Shown piece after piece: positions 52,695 to 62,013 of a stretch of 64,000 nt of DNA. The DNA is from MGML01 sp034416335 (GTDB lineage Bacteria > Chloroflexota > Dehalococcoidia > Dehalococcoidales > UBA2162): contig DAOULV010000003.1 of the NCBI GenBank assembly GCA_034416335.1, positions 186,001 to 250,000 on the forward strand, written 5' to 3'. The translations under genes were made by a program, and so were the position numbers. Every line of letters begins with the position of its first letter. Position 1 is the stretch's first letter. Below the pieces are notes generated by a model, which worked only from the letters and a program-made list of their open reading frames with translations, was not told the DNA's origin and did no database searches.

Positions 52695-53941
52695 TGATAA
52701 TGCTGGATTTAATTAATGATATCTGGTTCAAAAGACGGGATATTATTTCCGATGGGTATGATGAAGCGCTTGATTATATAGCCGCGAAAATACCTCTTAT
52801 TGTTCACGAAATTCCATCCGGAACGAAGTGCTGGACGTGGACTGTTCCCGAGAAATGGAGTGTTGGCGAAGCCTATATTGAAGATACCGCCGGGAACCGT
52901 CTTCTGGATGTTAAAGAGCATCCACTTCACGTTCTCTCATATTCACTTCCTATCGATGATACAGTGAGTCGGGAAGAATTAATGAAGCATCTGCATACCA
53001 GAACTGACCGTCCCGGTGCGATACCGTTCGAGTTTAAATACTATGAACGAGACTGGGGATTCTGTATTCAGCATGACAGGCTGAGACGGTTTACCGCAGA
53101 TAACTACAGGGTATTTATCAACTCAAAATTTGAACCGGGCACTCTGAAAGTGGGAGACTGTACAATTCCCGGTGAGTCGGATGAGACAATAGTTCTCGTC
53201 GCTCATTTGTGTCACCCTTGCATGGTTAACGATGACCTCGCCGGAGTAGCTGTACTTGCCGACCTTGCCGGAAAACTGGGACAAAAGCAAAGGCATTATA
53301 CCTATAAGCTGCTGTTTTTACCCGAAACGATAGGTTCTATTGCCTATCTGAGTCAAAACGAGAACCTTATACCGCAATTCAGGTTCGGTATTTTTCTCGA
53401 GATGCTCGGTAACGATAACATACTTGCTCTGCAGCTGAGCAGGCAGGGGAATACGAAACTTGACAGAATCGCCAGGTATGTTATGGAAAACATTGTTTCC
53501 AATTTCAGGGAAGATGCTTTCAGAAAAGTGGTATCCAATGATGAGATGGTTTTTAACGGTCCGGGAGTCGATATCCCCATGATTTCACTAAGCAGGTATC
53601 CGTACCCGGAATATCATACCAGCGATGATAACCCCGATATAGTTTCGGGGGAAAGGTTAGTAGAGTCAAGGGACCTGGTACTGCAGATAATCGACATTCT
53701 TGACGGCGATTATATACCTTTGAGGAAATTTCGCGGTCCTGTGTTTTTATCCGGTTATGGATTATGGGTGGACTGGAGGACGGACAGGAAACTGAATGCC
53801 AACATCGAACAGATTATGCTCCGACTTGAAGGAGACAACAGCGTTTTCGATATTGCTGAAGAACTGGATATGGATTATCACACTGTTCTTGATTATCTGG
53901 AAAGATTCTACCGGCATGGTTTGATTGAAAAGAAATATTAA
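52694..53941 (+). CDS. M28-like (DUF4910/DUF2172-type) peptidase-fold protein with C-terminal winged helix
   Basis: This is a 415-residue protein. The centre carries VLVAHLCHPCMVNDDLAGVA, with the His and Asp residues of an M28-type zinc site, then FLPETIGSIAYL and EYHTSDDNPD. An N-terminal WTVPEKWSVGEAYIED part matches DUF4910-type proteins. The last ~70 residues (FDIAEELDMDYHTVLDYLER) look like a winged helix. Such proteins occur in polysaccharide loci beside AAC(3)-like genes. The TAATG overlap with the upstream gene shows coupling. Whether it is a peptidase or a deacylase acting on a glycan precursor is unknown. Confidence 0.78.
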   Translation: MIMLDLINDIWFKRRDIISDGYDEALDYIAAKIPLIVHEIPSGTKCWTWTVPEKWSVGEAYIEDTAGNRLLDVKEHPLHVLSYSLPIDDTVSREELMKHLHTRTDRPGAIPFEFKYYERDWGFCIQHDRLRRFTADNYRVFINSKFEPGTLKVGDCTIPGESDETIVLVAHLCHPCMVNDDLAGVAVLADLAGKLGQKQRHYTYKLLFLPETIGSIAYLSQNENLIPQFRFGIFLEMLGNDNILALQLSRQGNTKLDRIARYVMENIVSNFREDAFRKVVSNDEMVFNGPGVDIPMISLSRYPYPEYHTSDDNPDIVSGERLVESRDLVLQIIDILDGDYIPLRKFRGPVFLSGYGLWVDWRTDRKLNANIEQIMLRLEGDNSVFDIAEELDMDYHTVLDYLERFYRHGLIEKKY

Positions 53942-53958
53942 CCCGGAAAACCGGAAAT

Positions 53959-54792
53959 ATGGTTCGTATAAAAATACCGAATGATATAATCCTGATAATA
54001 TTTTTCACTCTGATACTGGTCTTGATTATCCCTTTATTTCCCTCCAGTATCATCCGGATATTTATCGGGCTTCCGTTCGCTCTATTCTTTCCCGGATATA
54101 CACTCCTGAAAGCTGTCTATCCGGCAAAAGACCGGTTGGACGCGTTCCAGACTCTGGGATTCAGTATTGGTTTCAGTCTGGGAATAGTCTCGGTAATAGT
54201 CCTCATTCTGAATTTTACTTCCCTTGGAATAAGACTCTACCCGATACTTTTCACTACGACCGGTTTTATTGTAGCTGCAGCTATCGTTGCCCTGTACAGA
54301 CGGAAACGTTTATCGAATGAAAATATCCTCTGGATTGAGTTTCAAGTAAAGAGACCGGAGATACCGAAAAACACAATCGACAGGCTGCTGGTATTAACGC
54401 TCATTGTTGTCATAGTCATCAGTCTGGGAGTACTTGGTTATATAGCAGCTGTTCCAAAGACCGAGGAGTCTTTTACGGAATTCTACCTTTCGTTGCCAGA
54501 CGGCAGTGCCATAGAATCGAACATTACTCTGAATCAGGGTGAACCGGGGCAGGTTCGGTTCTATATAGTCAACCGTGAACAGACTGAAACCTCCTACCGG
54601 ATTGAAGTGGATATAGAAGGAGTTACCGTCAACGGTACTGACACTTTAATGCTGAACAATGACATGAAATGGAGCGGTGTGATATACTTTACACCTGAAA
54701 GGGCTGGAGAGGATCAGAAGGTTGAGTTTATCCTGTTCAAGCAGGATAAACTCGATAAGAGGCTTTACATCTGGGTTGATGTCGGTGGATAA
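53959..54792 (+). CDS. DUF1616-family membrane protein
   Basis: This 277-residue protein has four transmembrane helices in the first half (about 10-30, 33-50, 65-90, 92-115) and one near 145-165. A ~110-residue beta-rich extracellular domain follows. The segment GLPFALFFPGYTLLKAVYP and the following LGFSIGFSLGIVSV are typical of DUF1616. It is found in surface-polysaccharide loci of several anaerobes and archaea; function unknown. It lies 17 nt after the M28-like gene. Confidence 0.75.
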   Translation: MVRIKIPNDIILIIFFTLILVLIIPLFPSSIIRIFIGLPFALFFPGYTLLKAVYPAKDRLDAFQTLGFSIGFSLGIVSVIVLILNFTSLGIRLYPILFTTTGFIVAAAIVALYRRKRLSNENILWIEFQVKRPEIPKNTIDRLLVLTLIVVIVISLGVLGYIAAVPKTEESFTEFYLSLPDGSAIESNITLNQGEPGQVRFYIVNREQTETSYRIEVDIEGVTVNGTDTLMLNNDMKWSGVIYFTPERAGEDQKVEFILFKQDKLDKRLYIWVDVGG

Positions 54793-54872
54793 ATATATAT
54801 AAGGATTACCCTGCTCTAACCTGGTGAAATTCCTGAACTGGTATTCAACGGGTACCCACTCTCTGTAAGATA

Positions 54873-55193
54873 ATGGATTCAAAGCGTATCGCTATATTTG
54901 TCGACCATAAAAGCAGGGACCTCGCCGGACTGATGACGATAAAATCTCCTCTTATTCAAAGAGCCAGACTTATCAGCAGCCATTCGGTTTCTTTCTCTAC
55001 CGAAAGCATAGAAGTAAACGGAGAACCCGGAGCGTTGGCTGCCGGTAAATACAATGACCCGGCAAATATCCCGGATATCAACTTCCTCCGGGATAGGGCA
55101 ATGCGGGAAAAGAATAAATTTACCCGGAAAGAATCTATTGAGACAGAAAAAGGAATCAGGGCAGCTTTAAAAAGCTGCTTCTGTCAATCCTGA
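54873..55193 (+). pseudogene. Probable remnant of a surface-carbohydrate biosynthesis gene
   Basis: This 106-residue ORF starts MDSKRIAIFVDHKSRDLAGL, which resembles the N-terminus of large surface-carbohydrate biosynthesis proteins (normally several hundred residues). After about residue 25 the text changes to low-complexity polar residues and no domain is visible. It lies in the glycan locus where such a protein would be expected. I read it as a deletion remnant. A short real protein of unknown function is also possible, since the frame is open and has no internal stop. Confidence 0.4.
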
Positions 55194-55219
55194 AAACTCC
55201 AGTTCAAAAAGCAGGAAAA

Positions 55220-56602
55220 ATGAAAACAGTTATTCTGCCGATACCAATGGGGCACCTTGTAAAAAATATACTAAGGACCGGGGTATTTGAGTATCTCCGG
55301 AAATCAAATATCAGAATAATTCTCCTGACGTATGAATCGAACCATCAGGAATTCGCCAGAGAATACGGCAGTGATAATGTCATTATCGAGAATATGTATC
55401 CTTATAATTCAGGCTTTTTCGAGGTTTTTTGCGGGGGAATAGCCGACCGAGTATACAAGAATTCGATAGATAATGTTACGTTGCGGATAATTGAAGACGC
55501 CAGATTGCTTAACAAAAAGTTAACCGATTATTTTAAAATTCGGGTTATAGGAAAGATTGTTGACAGGAACCGGCCACTTATGAACTTGATGGAACATATC
55601 TATATGCACTACTTTAAAAATGGTATATATAACGAACTATTTGAAAAATACCATCCCGATCTCTATTTCTCGACAGACCCATATAACACGGATGAATTAC
55701 CGCTATTGCGCAAATGTCTGGATACTGCTACGCCGATAGTAGCAATGATTCGCAGCTGGGATAATGTGACGAACCACGGCAAACTTCCTATGAAGTTCGA
55801 AAAAATCGTGGTCTGGAACGAAATCTTGAGGGATGAGCTTATCCGTTTTTACGATTATTCACCCGACGCGATATTCCTTTCCGGAACACCGCAGTACGAT
55901 TACTATTGTGGGTATAAACCTACACAGCGGATTAATTTTTTCAGAGAGATAGGTGGAGACCCTGAAAAAAAACTGGTGACCTTCGCTACAGTACCACCAC
56001 TTATATCTCCAAAAGAACAGGAAAATCTGGAGATGTTGTGTGAATCCATAAAGAACGGTGAACTTGGATATCCTGCCCAGTTGCTCATCAGGTTTCATCC
56101 ACAAGATGACCCGGAACGATACAGCAACCTTGAAAAATACCGGGGTGATGGGAATTTCATTTTCGAGAGTGCCGGGAGAGAATCTTCAGCGTATTATGAT
56201 AAGTGGAGTCCTACTAAAGACGATATGATACATTATGCCGATATACTGACTTACAGTGATGTCATAATCAATGTTGCTTCAACCGTCAGCATCGAGGCAG
56301 CAATTTTTGATACTCCTGTAGTTAACATCAAATATGATGGCCGAGAAAATATAGCTTTCCCGCTCTCAGCAGCACGCCATTATGATTTCTTACATTACCG
56401 GAGTATAGTCAGCACCAGAGGAGTAAGATTAGCAGACAGCCACGAAGACCTGATAGAATGGATAAAACAGTATCTTGATAATCCTGATATGGACCGGCAG
56501 GGAAGAGAGAGAATTGTAAAGACGCAGTGTTATCGATTCGATGGGAGAGCCGGAGAGAGAATTGCCCGATACATAGTGCAATGTGTTAGCAATTATGTAT
56601 GA
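55220..56602 (+). CDS. GT-B glycosyltransferase, CDP-glycerol-transferase-like
   Basis: This 460-residue cytosolic protein has an N-terminal half starting VILPIPMGHLVKNILRTGVF and a C-terminal half with LLIRFHPQDDPERY, then VIINVASTVSIEAAIFDTPV and HYRSIVSTRGVRLADSHEDL. This resembles the CDP-glycerol glycerophosphotransferase/poly-glycosyl GT-B folds and related capsule enzymes. Acceptor and donor are unknown. It lies before neuB in the same orientation (30-nt gap). A role in attaching a sugar or glycerol-phosphate to the surface glycan is inferred. Confidence 0.72.
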   Translation: MKTVILPIPMGHLVKNILRTGVFEYLRKSNIRIILLTYESNHQEFAREYGSDNVIIENMYPYNSGFFEVFCGGIADRVYKNSIDNVTLRIIEDARLLNKKLTDYFKIRVIGKIVDRNRPLMNLMEHIYMHYFKNGIYNELFEKYHPDLYFSTDPYNTDELPLLRKCLDTATPIVAMIRSWDNVTNHGKLPMKFEKIVVWNEILRDELIRFYDYSPDAIFLSGTPQYDYYCGYKPTQRINFFREIGGDPEKKLVTFATVPPLISPKEQENLEMLCESIKNGELGYPAQLLIRFHPQDDPERYSNLEKYRGDGNFIFESAGRESSAYYDKWSPTKDDMIHYADILTYSDVIINVASTVSIEAAIFDTPVVNIKYDGRENIAFPLSAARHYDFLHYRSIVSTRGVRLADSHEDLIEWIKQYLDNPDMDRQGRERIVKTQCYRFDGRAGERIARYIVQCVSNYV

Positions 56603-56632
56603 TGTATAATACTTAACGGAGAGGGGGGAAGG

Positions 56633-57505
56633 ATGAGTAGTGGTAATAATGAAATTTCGATTTCGCCAGAAACCAGGCATGTCTATGTTACCGCTGAGAT
56701 AGGCATCAATCATAACGGCGATATGAATATAGCGAAAAAGCTTATCGATGAAGCAGTAACAGCTGGTTGTGACGCCGTTAAGTTTCAAAAGAGGACTATC
56801 GATATCGTATACTCCAAAGAGCTGCTGGACAGCCCGCGTGAAAGTCCCTGGGGGACCACTCAGCGAGAGCAGAAAGAGGGGCTGGAGTTCGGCGAATCCG
56901 AGTACGATGAGATAGACGACTACTGCCGGGGAAGAGGCATCGACTGGTATGCATCCGCCTGGGATACCGAGAGTCAGAAATTTCTGAAGAAGTACAACCT
57001 GAAGCATAATAAAGTAGCTTCAGCTTTGTTAACCCATACAAAACTGCTGGAGATGATTGCCGAAGAGAAAAAGCATACCTTTATCTCAACTGGAATGAGC
57101 ACGATAGAAGAGATAGAGAAAGCCTTGTCCATATTCCGGAAACATGATTGTCCTTACGAACTTGTGCATTGTACCAGTACTTATCCTATGGAAAACACAG
57201 AAGCCAACTTGCGCTGCATCATCACTCTGCGGGAACGATTCGGAAGCGATGTCGGCTACAGCGGCCACGAACGGGGAGTCCAGATAAGCCTGGCTGCTGT
57301 CGCTCTGGGTGCTACTTCTCTTGAAAGACATATAACCCTAGACAGGACAATGTACGGTTCCGATCAGGCCGCATCGCTCGAACCTCAGGGTTTAAACAGA
57401 ATGGTAAGGGATGTAAGGATAATCGAGTCTGCCCTGGGTGACGGCATTAAAATGGTCTACGATTCTGAAATACCCATCAGGGAAAAACTGAGAATTTACT
57501 CATAG
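56633..57505 (+). CDS. neuB: NeuB-family nonulosonate (sialic-acid-type) synthase, short form
   Basis: This 290-residue TIM-barrel synthase has AEIGINHNGDMNIAKKLIDE, AVKFQKRTIDIVYS, FISTGMSTIEEIEKA, and VGYSGHERGVQISLAAVALGA, the last with the metal-binding His. LERHITLDR completes the site. It ends at about the barrel, so the C-terminal SAF/antifreeze domain of normal ~345-residue NeuB is missing. That loss would change dimer and substrate contacts. The reaction is condensation of a hexosamine with phosphoenolpyruvate. Pseudaminic, legionaminic or another nonulosonate is possible. GGAGAGGGGGG precedes the ATG. Confidence 0.87.
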   Translation: MSSGNNEISISPETRHVYVTAEIGINHNGDMNIAKKLIDEAVTAGCDAVKFQKRTIDIVYSKELLDSPRESPWGTTQREQKEGLEFGESEYDEIDDYCRGRGIDWYASAWDTESQKFLKKYNLKHNKVASALLTHTKLLEMIAEEKKHTFISTGMSTIEEIEKALSIFRKHDCPYELVHCTSTYPMENTEANLRCIITLRERFGSDVGYSGHERGVQISLAAVALGATSLERHITLDRTMYGSDQAASLEPQGLNRMVRDVRIIESALGDGIKMVYDSEIPIREKLRIYS

Positions 57506-57516
57506 CACGATTTACG

Positions 57517-58212
57517 ATGAACACTATCACCATAATACCTGCACGCGGCGGTTCGAAAAGAATTCCCGGGAAAAACCTCTTGAACCTGCAAGGGAAACCC
57601 CTGATTGCGCACAGCATCGAACAGGCAAAAAATTCACAACTGACGGGACGGGTAATCGTTTCCACGGATGATAAGGAAATTGCCAAAGTCTCCGTAAAAT
57701 ATGGTGCGGAAGTATTCGAACGGCCAGCAGCACTGGCATCCGATACTGCCACTTCGGAAGACGCCCTGCTGAATGTTCTGGACTCTATCAGCGAGCGTCA
57801 GGAAGCTTTACCGGAACTAATCGTATTCCTCCAATGTACTTCTCCTCTCAGAAAACCGGATGACATCGATAACGCAATAAATACACTCCTCGAAAAAGAA
57901 GCAGATTCATTGTTTTCAGCTTTTGTCTTCAACAAATATATCTGGCGTATTAAAAACGGAATTCCCGAACCTGTAAATTATGACTATAATAAGAGATGGC
58001 GCGAGCAGGACTTCCCCGTTCAATACCAGGAAAATGGATCGATATACGTGCTCAAACCGTGGGTATTAAAAGACCTGAAAAACAGGCTTGGCGGAACTAT
58101 AGCCGTATATGAAATGGATCCTCTGGATTCATTCCAGATTGACACTCCCGAAGACATTGAATTATGTGAATGTATACTAAGACTGAAGGGTAGAAAAGGT
58201 CAGCGAAAATAA
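57517..58212 (+). CDS. neuA: CMP-nonulosonate (acylneuraminate) cytidylyltransferase
   Basis: This 231-residue nucleotidyltransferase has IIPARGGSKRIPGKNL, the CTP-binding N-terminal signature of CMP-sialate synthases, and VIVSTDDKEIAK. LQCTSPLRKPDDIDNAI and FQIDTPEDIELCE complete the family pattern. It activates the nonulosonate made by NeuB as a CMP-sugar. It starts 11 nt after neuB and its TAA overlaps the next gene's ATG. A PtmB-type (legionaminic) enzyme would look similar. Confidence 0.9.
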   Translation: MNTITIIPARGGSKRIPGKNLLNLQGKPLIAHSIEQAKNSQLTGRVIVSTDDKEIAKVSVKYGAEVFERPAALASDTATSEDALLNVLDSISERQEALPELIVFLQCTSPLRKPDDIDNAINTLLEKEADSLFSAFVFNKYIWRIKNGIPEPVNYDYNKRWREQDFPVQYQENGSIYVLKPWVLKDLKNRLGGTIAVYEMDPLDSFQIDTPEDIELCECILRLKGRKGQRK

Positions 58213-59051
58213 TGACAGGCGATTATATAAATTCCGTTTTCTCGCTGGAAGGCAAGGTAGCACTGGTTACCGGCGCAGCCGGGTTTTTTGGTAGAAATTT
58301 CACGGAATGCCTTCTCAGGAGTGGAGCCAGGGTAATTCTATACGGACGCGGGAAAAAGCTGGAAGACTTTTCAGAAATAATGAAATCGAAGTACGGAAAA
58401 ATCATGATAGAGTGCTGCAATGTCGATCTTTACGACTATAAAGCATATTCCGAATGTCTGAAATCCAGTATTGAAAACAACTCTACAATCGATATCCTAG
58501 TCAACAATGCGTATGAATTCAGTCGTGAAACAGGGTTCAATGATCCCTCCGGGAAGATAGAATCCATATCCAGGGAGCAATGGATACGGGGACTGGAAAG
58601 CGGAGTTTACTGGTACGGTCTGTCTACACAGATAATAGCCGAAAAAATGAAGCAGCAGAATAGTGGTTCCATTATCAATATCAGCTCGATGTATGCCCTG
58701 GTAGCGCCCGACCCCGGATTATATGAAGATACAGATTTGATAAACCCACCCAGCTACGGGGCGGCGAAAGCAGCAATTCTGGCATTTACAAGATATGCGG
58801 CCTCTTTTTACGGAAAATATAATATCAGAGTCAATGCTATTGCCCCCGGAGCGTTTCCTAACAGCAATAAGGATGCTTACAACGCCCCGAAAGACGATAC
58901 ATTTATGGAAAAACTCGCCGACAGGACAATACTGGGAAGGACTGGCGTGCCGAAAGATCTGGAAGGAGCCCTGGTTTTTCTGGCTTCCAATGCTTCATCG
59001 TATATGACAGGGCAAACGCTGGTTATCGATGGAGGGTGGACGGTAAGATGA
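58212..59051 (+). CDS. Short-chain dehydrogenase/reductase in the nonulosonate locus
   Basis: This 279-residue SDR has the cofactor loop VTGAAGFFGRNF near residue 17, NNAYEF mid-chain, a catalytic Ser region NISSMYAL, and YGAAK as the Tyr-x3-Lys pair. SYMTGQTLVIDGGW is the C-terminal signature. In legionaminate clusters an SDR (PtmA) lies beside the CMP-transferase, so a similar tailoring of the sugar is inferred. It is coupled to neuA by 1-nt overlap and to the radical SAM gene by an ATGA overlap. Confidence 0.88.
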   Translation: MTGDYINSVFSLEGKVALVTGAAGFFGRNFTECLLRSGARVILYGRGKKLEDFSEIMKSKYGKIMIECCNVDLYDYKAYSECLKSSIENNSTIDILVNNAYEFSRETGFNDPSGKIESISREQWIRGLESGVYWYGLSTQIIAEKMKQQNSGSIINISSMYALVAPDPGLYEDTDLINPPSYGAAKAAILAFTRYAASFYGKYNIRVNAIAPGAFPNSNKDAYNAPKDDTFMEKLADRTILGRTGVPKDLEGALVFLASNASSYMTGQTLVIDGGWTVR

Positions 59052-59914
59052 GTGACAACAGTTTGTCCGGACTTGCGAATGTAAATATAGAGTTAACCAG
59101 CCGATGTAATAAGAATTGCTGGATGTGCGGTCGCAGAAAAGTAGACAGGGACTACCCTGAACTGGCGCTGGATTACGGTGATATGGATTTTGAACTTGTA
59201 GAGAAAATAGCTGTCCAGTTGCCCCCGAATATTATTGTTCAGCTCCATAATAACGGCGAGCCACTGCTATATCCGAGGTTTGGTGATGCGGTCCGGCTGT
59301 TTGATAAACAGATTACCAATACAGTTACCAATGGCAAATTGATGGTGGAAAAAGCTGATGAAATAATCGATAACCTGGATACGATTTCCATATCGGTTAT
59401 AGAAAATGATCCGGATGCCGGGGAACAATATGAAATAATCGAAGAATTCCTCCGCCTGAAAGGTCCTAAAAAACCTTTTACTTCACTCCGTCTTGTAGGT
59501 CACGTTGACCCGGAACCGTATAAAAAGTTCAATACGCTGATAATTACCCGTATTCTGCATGCGCCGATGGGTTCTTTCGACTATGAGAAAGCTCCGACAA
59601 TACCGGAAGTCGGAATATGCCTGGATTTCCTCTATCACCTGGCCATTGACAGAAAAGGTAAAGCATCTATCTGCGTACGCTTCGATCCGAAAGGTATTGG
59701 AGTTATTGGAGACGTTAACACTCAGTCGGTTGCAGAAATCTGGAATAGTCCGAAGCGTATGGAGTGGTTGGAATACCATAAACAGGGGCAGAGAGATAAA
59801 ATTCCTCTGTGTTCATATTGCCATTTCTGGGGTGTACCGACTGGCTGGGATTATAACAATCCGTCGGAATCTGTAGATGAACATCAGATTTTCAAAACTT
59901 CAAACCCGGAATAA
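59048..59914 (+). CDS. Radical SAM protein with SPASM-like C-terminus
   Basis: This 288-residue enzyme has the cluster motif CNKNCWMC (Cys20, 24, 27), then NNGEPLLYPRF, as in radical SAM proteins that modify peptides or sugars. In the C-terminal part CLDFLYHLAIDRKGKASIC and CSYCHFWG provide further cysteines for an auxiliary cluster of SPASM/Twitch type. Start ATG 59048 overlaps the SDR stop (ATGA). It is likely a tailoring enzyme of the glycan, for example a dehydration, epimerisation or amine change. Substrate unknown. Confidence 0.82.
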   Translation: MSDNSLSGLANVNIELTSRCNKNCWMCGRRKVDRDYPELALDYGDMDFELVEKIAVQLPPNIIVQLHNNGEPLLYPRFGDAVRLFDKQITNTVTNGKLMVEKADEIIDNLDTISISVIENDPDAGEQYEIIEEFLRLKGPKKPFTSLRLVGHVDPEPYKKFNTLIITRILHAPMGSFDYEKAPTIPEVGICLDFLYHLAIDRKGKASICVRFDPKGIGVIGDVNTQSVAEIWNSPKRMEWLEYHKQGQRDKIPLCSYCHFWGVPTGWDYNNPSESVDEHQIFKTSNPE

Positions 59915-59970
59915 CACCTGATACACCATGCACGTATTAAATACAATAACGTACTGAATTCAGGACAGAA

Positions 59971-60723
59971 ATGTACAAAGAATATAGCTTAGCAATAATA
60001 GTCCCGGCTTACAATGAAGAATTGTTAATTGCTCAGACGCTGGCAAATATGCCGCCCGAGGCCGACCGCATATTCGTGGTGAATGACGGCAGCCAGGACA
60101 GTACGGGACAAATTATTGAGGAATTTAACGATCCTCGAATCCATGTTATAAAAAACGGGTATAACAATGGAGTCGGTGCGTCGATAGTAAAGGGATACAA
60201 ACAAGCGATAAAAGAAAACCTGGATATAATGGTTGTCATGGCTGGCGATGGGCAAATGAGCAAGCAATATCTGCCAGAACTTCTTGAACCCATTATTTCG
60301 GGAGACACTGATTACAGCAAGGGAAACCGACTGCTATACCCCGGGCACACCAAAGGCATGAGTAGATGGAGATTATTTGGCAACCGTATACTATCTCTTT
60401 TTACAAAAGTGGCTTCCGGATACTGGGCTATAAGTGACCCTCAAAACGGTTTCACGGCAGCAACCCGGGAATGCCTGCTAAATATCGACCTTGATAATGT
60501 CTACCCGAGATACGGTTACTGCAACGATATGCTTTGTAAAATGAATGCCGCCGGATGCAAAGTAACCGATGTTGCCATTCCTGCGATTTACGGCAAGGAA
60601 AAGTCCAAGATCAGGTATCACAAGTACATTTTTACGGTAGCACCTTTACTGGTAAAAGGTTTTTTCTGGAGAATTTTAAACAAGTATTTTCGTAAGAACA
60701 AGCGGTCAGAACAGAATCGATAA
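59971..60723 (+). CDS. GT2-family glycosyltransferase (dolichol-P-mannose-synthase-like)
   Basis: This 250-residue GT-A enzyme has AIIVPAYNEELLIAQTL, then FVVNDGSQDSTGQII, the donor-binding Asp region. MVVMAGDGQMSKQYLPEL has a DGQ rather than the usual DxD. FRIL-type C-terminal positives and no multi-helix tail suggest a peripheral membrane protein. It would add a sugar to a polyprenyl phosphate or to the growing glycan. It lies 56 nt after the radical SAM gene. Confidence 0.85.
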   Translation: MYKEYSLAIIVPAYNEELLIAQTLANMPPEADRIFVVNDGSQDSTGQIIEEFNDPRIHVIKNGYNNGVGASIVKGYKQAIKENLDIMVVMAGDGQMSKQYLPELLEPIISGDTDYSKGNRLLYPGHTKGMSRWRLFGNRILSLFTKVASGYWAISDPQNGFTAATRECLLNIDLDNVYPRYGYCNDMLCKMNAAGCKVTDVAIPAIYGKEKSKIRYHKYIFTVAPLLVKGFFWRILNKYFRKNKRSEQNR

Positions 60724-60735
60724 CAGGAACATTTT

Positions 60736-61776
60736 TTGAATATTTCTATTGATATAGGCCACCCCGCTCATGTCCACCTTTTCAAGTATTTCATTCGGGA
60801 GATGGTAAACCGTGGGCATAAGACTCTTATTACAGCGACAGATAAAGATGTAACCCTGGAGTTGCTGCATAACCTGGACTTACCGTATGTACCTATGGGC
60901 AGTTACGGCCGTTCCCTACCTGAGAAGATAATCAATGTGCCGCTGATGGACTTGAAGATGTACAAAGCGGTCAGGAGATTCAAACCAGACCTGTTCCTTG
61001 GAGTAAGATCGGTCCGCGCTGCTCATGTATCCAAACTGATGGGGAAGCCCTGCCTGGCATTCGGAGATACAGAACCCGCAGGAATAGTAGATATATTGAG
61101 CGTTCCTTTTACCGATTATATACTTACTCCTTCCTGTTTTAAAAAAGATTATGGTAAAAAACACATAAGGTACGAAGGTTTTCATGAACTGGCTTATCTC
61201 CATCCCGATCACTTCAAACCAGACTCATCTGTCCTGGAGAAAGCTGGTCTTGGTATTGATGAGAAATTTACGGTATTACGAACCGTATCGTGGAATGCCG
61301 TTCATGATATCGGTCAGAAAGGTTTTGCACGTGTCGAGGAAGCTGTGTCAAGGCTGGAGAAATATGGTCGTGTACTGGTATCGGCTGAAGGCGATATCAG
61401 CACGAAACTGAATAGAAATATAGTAAAGATTAAACCCGAAGAAATCCATCACTTGCTGTATTATGCTGCTTTATACATCGGTGAAGGCGCAACCATGGCA
61501 ACCGAAGCTGCTTTTTTAGGTACTCCTTCCATTTTCGTTTCTTCGCTGGCAAAGGAGCTCGGCAACCTTGACGAACTTGAGCATAAGTACGGACTTCTTT
61601 TTTCTTTCAGTGAACAGAACGAAGCAGTTGATAAGGCTTGTTTGTTACTCGAAATGGAGAATACGAAGAAACAAATGGAAGTTAACAAATCGAGACTTAT
61701 GGCTGATAAGATCGATGTTACTAAATTTATGATTGATATGATTGAGGGTTATCCGAATTCTCTCAAGCGTGACTAA
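60736..61776 (+). CDS. DUF354-family GT-B-like protein
   Basis: This 346-residue protein starts at TTG 60736. It opens with ISIDIGHPAHVHLFKYFIRE, the DUF354 signature with two histidines, and continues with GVRSVRAAHVSKLMGKP and YIGEGATMATEAAFLGTPSI. The last element is a GT-B donor-site-like segment. The family is related to MurG/UDP-GlcNAc 2-epimerase folds; activity is unproven. It is the last gene of the glycan locus, 12 nt after the GT2 gene. Confidence 0.8.
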   Translation: MNISIDIGHPAHVHLFKYFIREMVNRGHKTLITATDKDVTLELLHNLDLPYVPMGSYGRSLPEKIINVPLMDLKMYKAVRRFKPDLFLGVRSVRAAHVSKLMGKPCLAFGDTEPAGIVDILSVPFTDYILTPSCFKKDYGKKHIRYEGFHELAYLHPDHFKPDSSVLEKAGLGIDEKFTVLRTVSWNAVHDIGQKGFARVEEAVSRLEKYGRVLVSAEGDISTKLNRNIVKIKPEEIHHLLYYAALYIGEGATMATEAAFLGTPSIFVSSLAKELGNLDELEHKYGLLFSFSEQNEAVDKACLLLEMENTKKQMEVNKSRLMADKIDVTKFMIDMIEGYPNSLKRD

Positions 61777-61894
61777 CTCTAGCCTCCATAATCTTTACAA
61801 TACATGCCTCCACGTCTATAATTTAAAAAGCACAATCAGACACCTGAGTGGCATTATAGACTTAACAAAACAGGTAAGTAAAAAAGTATTAAAA

Positions 61895-61969
61895 GCCAGC
61901 GTAGCTCAGTGGTAGAGCAACGGTTTCGTAAACCGTCGGTCAAGAGTTCGACTCTCTTCGCTGGCTCCA
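61895..61969 (+). tRNA. tRNA-Thr (anticodon CGU)
   Basis: Acceptor GCCAGCG pairs with CGCTGGC (61959-61965). The discriminator T 61966 is followed by an encoded CCA (61967-61969). The D arm carries TAGCTCAGTGGTAGAGC. The anticodon stem ACGGT / ACCGT encloses the loop TTCGTAA, giving anticodon CGT that reads ACG. The T arm is AAGAG-TTCGACT-CTCTT. All arms are intact. Confidence 0.96.
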
Positions 61970-62013
61970 TTTTTATTCACTCTACGTAAATATGATGATA
62001 TAATTGTCCCGAC

